This document shows, in pieces, positions 60,662-64,000 of a DNA stretch of 64,000 bases. The notes beneath the pieces were generated by a model, which made no database searches, was not told where the DNA came from, and saw nothing but the letters and a program-made list of their open reading frames with translations. The DNA comes from Albidovulum litorale. Its GTDB lineage: Bacteria > Pseudomonadota > Alphaproteobacteria > Rhodobacterales > Rhodobacteraceae. The translations under genes and the position numbers were made by a program. Location of the stretch: the NCBI RefSeq assembly GCF_025751495.1, contig NZ_JAOWKZ010000002.1, forward strand, positions 372,001 through 436,000, in the 5' to 3' direction. Each line of letters starts with the position of its first letter. The first letter of the stretch is position 1.

Positions 60662-62575
60662 TTAGTAGGCGCCAGCGGCCTTCAGCCGTTCGGCGGCTTC
60701 CGCGTCATACCACCAGAAATCCAACTCGCCCACGGAAAGCGGCGGCAGGTTTTCAGGGTGTCGATAGTAGTCGTAGTAGGCAACCCAGGTCTTGGGCAGA
60801 TACCAGAGCGGAATATCAAAGCCCACGGCCCTGAGCGCCCGGTCGAGCGCATGGACCGATGTCCGCAGATCATCCAGTGTCTGAGCTGCCACGACATGGG
60901 TTATCAGCCGGTCGATGGCGGGATTGCGCAACCGCATGAGATTGCGGGAACTATCATCAGCGGTTTTCGACCCGAACCACTGCTCCAACCCGCCGGAAGG
61001 TTCAAATCCAAGATCGAATCCCTGATTGGCAAGGTCGAAATCTCCCTTCCGGCGCCGCTCCACATATTGCGAGATGTCGATGCGGTCGAGTTTTCCCTGC
61101 ACGCCGATCAGTGCGAGGTTTTCGATGAACGGATTGACGAACCGGTCATAGGTCGGGCTGAACTGGATGATTGTCAGATCCAGTGTCTCGCCCTTCTCAT
61201 TTCGGCGGATCCCGTCGTTGCCGGTTGTCCAGCCAGCCTCGTCGAGCAGCTTGCTTGCCTGCCGGATGAGGCTGCGCGACGGGCGGTTCGCGGTTTCGTC
61301 GTGCGTAACCGGAACTTTCGCGTCTTCGGTCAGGATCGCCGGATCAAGAAGTCCCTCATCAACCAGCGGCTTCAGAAGCGCGATTTCACCTTCGGATGGC
61401 GCGCCGCTGGCGGCCAAGTCAGAGCCCGGCCAATAGGAGGTCGGGTTTTGGAAAAAGCCGTACTGCAGCGTCTTGTTGGACCAGGCGAAGTTGTACATCA
61501 TCCCGATCGCTTCGCGCACCTTCGCATCCTGCCAGTGCGGCCGGTCGAGGTTGAAGACCCAGGAAAGCCGTGTACCGACATTTCCGTCGGGGATTTCCTC
61601 TTGCCTCACCCAGCCTTTGTCCATCGCCTGAAAATCGTAACCCGTCGCCCAGTTCTGCGAATTGTTTTCGGTCCGGAAGGTGTAGTCTCCGGCCTTGAAC
61701 CCTTCGAAGGCGGCGTCACTGTCGGCGAAGTACTCCACCCGGATCGTATCGAAGTTGTTGCGCCCCTTGTTGAAGGGGATGTCGTTGCCCCAGTAGTCGG
61801 GGTTGCGTTTGTAGACGATGCGGCTGTTGAACTTGGCACTATCGAGAACATAGGCGCCGGTCGACATGAACGGCTGCTGTGTCGACTTGTCGAGCCGTGT
61901 TCCGGTTTCTTCGAACCAAGCTTTGGAGAAAACGGGCGTCCCACCGGCGAACCCCACCCGGTCCCGCATCGGGGCGGAGTCGGTGAAGTAAAAGGTGATG
62001 CGATAAGGCCCTTCGATTTCCACCCGGTCGATATACCCTTCCACCACACGGCGGTATTCGAGGATTCCCTGCGTCAGGAACAGGTTGAAACTGTACTCGA
62101 CATCATCGGCCGTCATCGGCGTGCCGTCTGCGAACTTAACGTCTTCGCGCAGGTTGAACGTCACGTAGGACAGGTCTTCCGGATATTCGAGTGTCGTGCA
62201 GAGAAAGCAGTATGAGCCATAGGGATCGTCAGCAGTAGAGGTCAGGATCGCCTCGCTGCCGATCGTGTTCAGCGCCGCAGGAACCCCGTCGCTGGCATAC
62301 TGATTGAAACTGTCAAAGCTGCCCTGCGACCAGATCGAAATCTCGCCGCCCTTGGGCGCATCGGGGTTGACGTAGTCGAGATGCTCGAAATCGGCAGGGT
62401 ATTTCAGTTCGCCGAAATTGGAATAGCCGTACGACGTGGTGACGGTTCCCTGCGCGAAACCTGTGGTGGGAAGACCAAACGAGAACGCCGCGATTGCCGA
62501 CAGCACAGCAACGCGCATGTTGTGGAGCCTCTGCGCCATTTTTCCGGCCGGTTTTTGGGGACCCTGCAACCTCAT
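60662..62575 (-). CDS. yejA: Oligopeptide-binding protein, YejA-like
   Basis: A 637-residue periplasmic binding protein of the SBP_bac_5 family. The signal peptide ends near PTTGFAQG; the n-region is unusually long (about 20 residues), but the ATG at 62575 has the strong ribosome site GGAGGAGG. FADGTPMTADDVEYSFNLFL and FNLDRPHWQDAKVREAIGMMYN are family signatures. It heads yejABEF plus the glycosyltransferase gene. A possible promoter lies at 62624-62660 on the minus strand (TTGAAG, CTAGGG). Confidence 0.92.
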   Translation of the reverse strand: MRLQGPQKPAGKMAQRLHNMRVAVLSAIAAFSFGLPTTGFAQGTVTTSYGYSNFGELKYPADFEHLDYVNPDAPKGGEISIWSQGSFDSFNQYASDGVPAALNTIGSEAILTSTADDPYGSYCFLCTTLEYPEDLSYVTFNLREDVKFADGTPMTADDVEYSFNLFLTQGILEYRRVVEGYIDRVEIEGPYRITFYFTDSAPMRDRVGFAGGTPVFSKAWFEETGTRLDKSTQQPFMSTGAYVLDSAKFNSRIVYKRNPDYWGNDIPFNKGRNNFDTIRVEYFADSDAAFEGFKAGDYTFRTENNSQNWATGYDFQAMDKGWVRQEEIPDGNVGTRLSWVFNLDRPHWQDAKVREAIGMMYNFAWSNKTLQYGFFQNPTSYWPGSDLAASGAPSEGEIALLKPLVDEGLLDPAILTEDAKVPVTHDETANRPSRSLIRQASKLLDEAGWTTGNDGIRRNEKGETLDLTIIQFSPTYDRFVNPFIENLALIGVQGKLDRIDISQYVERRRKGDFDLANQGFDLGFEPSGGLEQWFGSKTADDSSRNLMRLRNPAIDRLITHVVAAQTLDDLRTSVHALDRALRAVGFDIPLWYLPKTWVAYYDYYRHPENLPPLSVGELDFWWYDAEAAERLKAAGAY

Positions 62576-62684
62576 CGCCTCCTCCTTGGTACGCCTTAAG
62601 CGACGCCCGGTTTTCTGGTTAAGGACCCTAGAACGCTGTGGGGGCGGGCTTCAAGTTGCGAATTTGTGAGAATGGCCGTGAGCC

Positions 62685-62718
62685 AAAGAAAAAGGGCCGC
62701 TCTGATAAGCGACCCTTT
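62685..62718 (-). terminator. Intrinsic terminator after cycM
   Basis: Read leftward, AAAGGGTCGCT and AGCGGCCCTTT pair over 11 bp (one G-T pair), then a T-rich stretch TTTTTCTTT. It separates cycM from the yejA operon, which must therefore have its own promoter. Confidence 0.85.
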
Positions 62719-62739
62719 CAAACTCTGATTTCTTGAGGA

Positions 62740-63264
62740 TCAGCCGCCGTTCGCCGCCAGATAGGCGATGACGTTGGCGCGGTCCTCGATCTTCTTCAGA
62801 CCGGCGAAAGACATCTTGGTACCGGCGATGAAACCTTTCGGATTCTCGAGGAAGTGGCTCAGCGTCTCCGGGTCCCAGTTGCCGCCGTGGCTGGCCATGC
62901 TGTCGGAATAACCGAACCCGGCGACACCTCCGACCGCCCGGTCGACAACGCCGTCGAGATGCGGGCCGGTACCATTGGAGCCGTCAAGTTTGTGGCACGC
63001 CTTGCACTTGCCAAAGACCTTCTCACCCGCCGCCGCATCGGCCGAGGCATAGATGGTCGCGAAATCCGGGCCCTCGTCGGCAGCGGCCTCACCGCCCTCT
63101 TCGGCGCCGGTGTCGATGACATAGGCTTGCGCCACTTCCTCATCGCCATGCGCCACCGCGCCCGTGTGGTAAAGCGACTCGGCCGCCCATTTGCCCAGAA
63201 GGAAGATCAGGAACGCGCCGCAGAGCGCGCCGCCAGCCTTCGTTAAAGTCATCGTGTCGAACAT
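62740..63264 (-). CDS. cycM: Membrane-anchored c-type cytochrome
   Basis: A 174-residue class I cytochrome c with an uncleaved N-terminal helix ([21 protein letters not shown]), an acidic linker ([17 protein letters not shown]) and the haem domain. Haem site C87-K-A-C90-H91; the axial methionine is M151 in GTKMSF. This layout matches CycM/cytochrome cy, which carries electrons from the bc1 complex to terminal oxidases or, in phototrophs, the reaction centre. The ATG at 63264 has GAGG upstream; an earlier in-frame start lacks one. Confidence 0.9.
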   Translation of the reverse strand: MFDTMTLTKAGGALCGAFLIFLLGKWAAESLYHTGAVAHGDEEVAQAYVIDTGAEEGGEAAADEGPDFATIYASADAAAGEKVFGKCKACHKLDGSNGTGPHLDGVVDRAVGGVAGFGYSDSMASHGGNWDPETLSHFLENPKGFIAGTKMSFAGLKKIEDRANVIAYLAANGG

Positions 63265-63384
63265 GTCGCGCCTCACCATGGCATAGAGTTGCGGCGTATC
63301 TATCCGCTTCCCCTACCGGGTTTCAAGGTATAGTTAGCGCGGCACATCGCCCGACCCCCGGGCTGTCGCCAAGGAGCCACCCGC

Positions 63385-64000
63385 ATGACCGGACGGATTG
63401 CTTTCCAGGGAGAGCCCGGAGCCTATTCGCATCAGGCCTGCCGCGAGGCCTATCCTGACATGGAACCCCTGCCCTGCCGCACCTTCGAAGATGCTATTCA
63501 CGCGGTGCGCAAGGGCGATGCGGAACTGGCCATGCTGCCGGTCGAAAACTCGACTTATGGCCGGGTGGCCGACATCCATCGTCTTCTGCCGGAGAGCGGG
63601 CTGCACATCGTCGATGAGGCGTTCGTGCGCGTACATATCAACGTCCTTGGCGTGAAGGGCGCAAAACTCAGCGATATCAAAGAGGCTTACAGCCACCTGG
63701 TGCTGTTGCCGCAATGCGAGGCGTTTCTGCGCGAACACGGCATTCAGGGCCGCATCAGTTCCGATAATGCCCGCGCGGCGCGGGACGTGGCCGAGCGGGG
63801 GGATCGTTCGGTTGCAGCCCTGGCCTCTGAACTCGCGGGAGAGATTTACGGGCTAGATGTGCTTGCACGTCATATTGAGGATGCCGAACACAACACGACC
63901 CGCTTTCTCGTCATGGCGCGGCAGCCCGACCTCAAACGTCGGGGCGATCATGGCATGATGACCACATTCGTCTTCCGTGTCCGCAACATCCCGGCCGCGC
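63385..64000 (+). CDS. pheA: Prephenate dehydratase (partial, C-terminus beyond window)
   Basis: Converts prephenate to phenylpyruvate in phenylalanine synthesis. The 205 visible residues start MTGRIAFQGEPGAYSHQA and include LPVENSTYGRV and the catalytic EDAEHNTTRFLVM. The chorismate mutase domain of enterobacterial PheA is absent at the N-terminus, as usual in alphaproteobacteria. The regulatory ACT domain begins at the end (MMTTFVFRVRNIPA) and is cut by the window. AAGGAG lies 8 nt upstream of the ATG. Confidence 0.93.
   Translation, partial: MTGRIAFQGEPGAYSHQACREAYPDMEPLPCRTFEDAIHAVRKGDAELAMLPVENSTYGRVADIHRLLPESGLHIVDEAFVRVHINVLGVKGAKLSDIKEAYSHLVLLPQCEAFLREHGIQGRISSDNARAARDVAERGDRSVAALASELAGEIYGLDVLARHIEDAEHNTTRFLVMARQPDLKRRGDHGMMTTFVFRVRNIPAA

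Noticed and set aside
59828-62215. Open frame of 795 codons on the plus strand opposite yejB/yejA
   Set aside because: It is a GC-rich antisense shadow of clearly recognised genes. Its translation is Arg/His/Pro-rich without any domain, and no ribosome site or neighbour supports it.
1-64000. CRISPR arrays, insertion sequences or prophage
   Set aside because: No regularly spaced repeats, transposase, integrase or phage structural genes were seen.

Overview
The window is chromosomal DNA from an alphaproteobacterium, most likely a member of the Rhodobacterales (Rhodobacteraceae/Paracoccaceae). This rests on the GC-rich coding style, an FnrL-type regulator next to hemN, a membrane-anchored CycM-type cytochrome c, a SelD fused to a flavoprotein domain, the dnaX-ybaB-recR block, and intergenic elements of a type I associate with this group. 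I see no insertion sequence, prophage or CRISPR array. Coding density is high and no gene-free stretch exceeds 300 bases; the longest is 53136-53414.

Positions 1-23.2 kb are dominated by purine, pyrimidine and nucleoside use. In order: allantoinase (cut by the window edge) divergent from hydroxyisourate hydrolase; deoC with a tandem-domain aldehyde dehydrogenase; an outer-membrane barrel and a fumarylacetoacetate-hydrolase-family enzyme; a branched-chain-type ABC transporter with two unusual leading genes (7105-13697); a BMP-type nucleoside ABC transporter ending in cytosine deaminase (13794-19626); and a periplasmic cyclic-nucleotide phosphodiesterase divergent from NADH pyrophosphatase. A near-consensus RutR operator in front of deoC and a weaker relative in front of the BMP operon suggest shared control.

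Positions 23.2-43.2 kb hold mixed housekeeping and envelope genes: a SRPBCC protein, an L,D-transpeptidase, the convergent selenium pair mnmH/selD, a nucleotide-sugar epimerase, tRNA-Met, a hybrid histidine kinase, an alpha-2-macroglobulin/PBP1C pair, a thiolase, two phosphoesterases and a cupin resembling DMSP lyases.

Positions 43.2-53.1 kb carry dnaX-ybaB-recR, recQ, yggT, a thioesterase, an Atg22-like transporter, mepA, a phytase-like protein and the queuosine-precursor transporter. An unusual non-coding or small-protein locus follows at 53142-53379. It has an 18-nt perfect complement to the 16S rRNA 3' end acting as a Shine-Dalgarno sequence, a 20-codon ORF, nested and competing stems and an intrinsic terminator. 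fnrL and hemN then diverge around an FNR box.

Positions 55.6-64 kb hold a glycosyltransferase translationally coupled to a yejABEF-type oligopeptide transporter, cycM, and the start of pheA (cut by the right edge).
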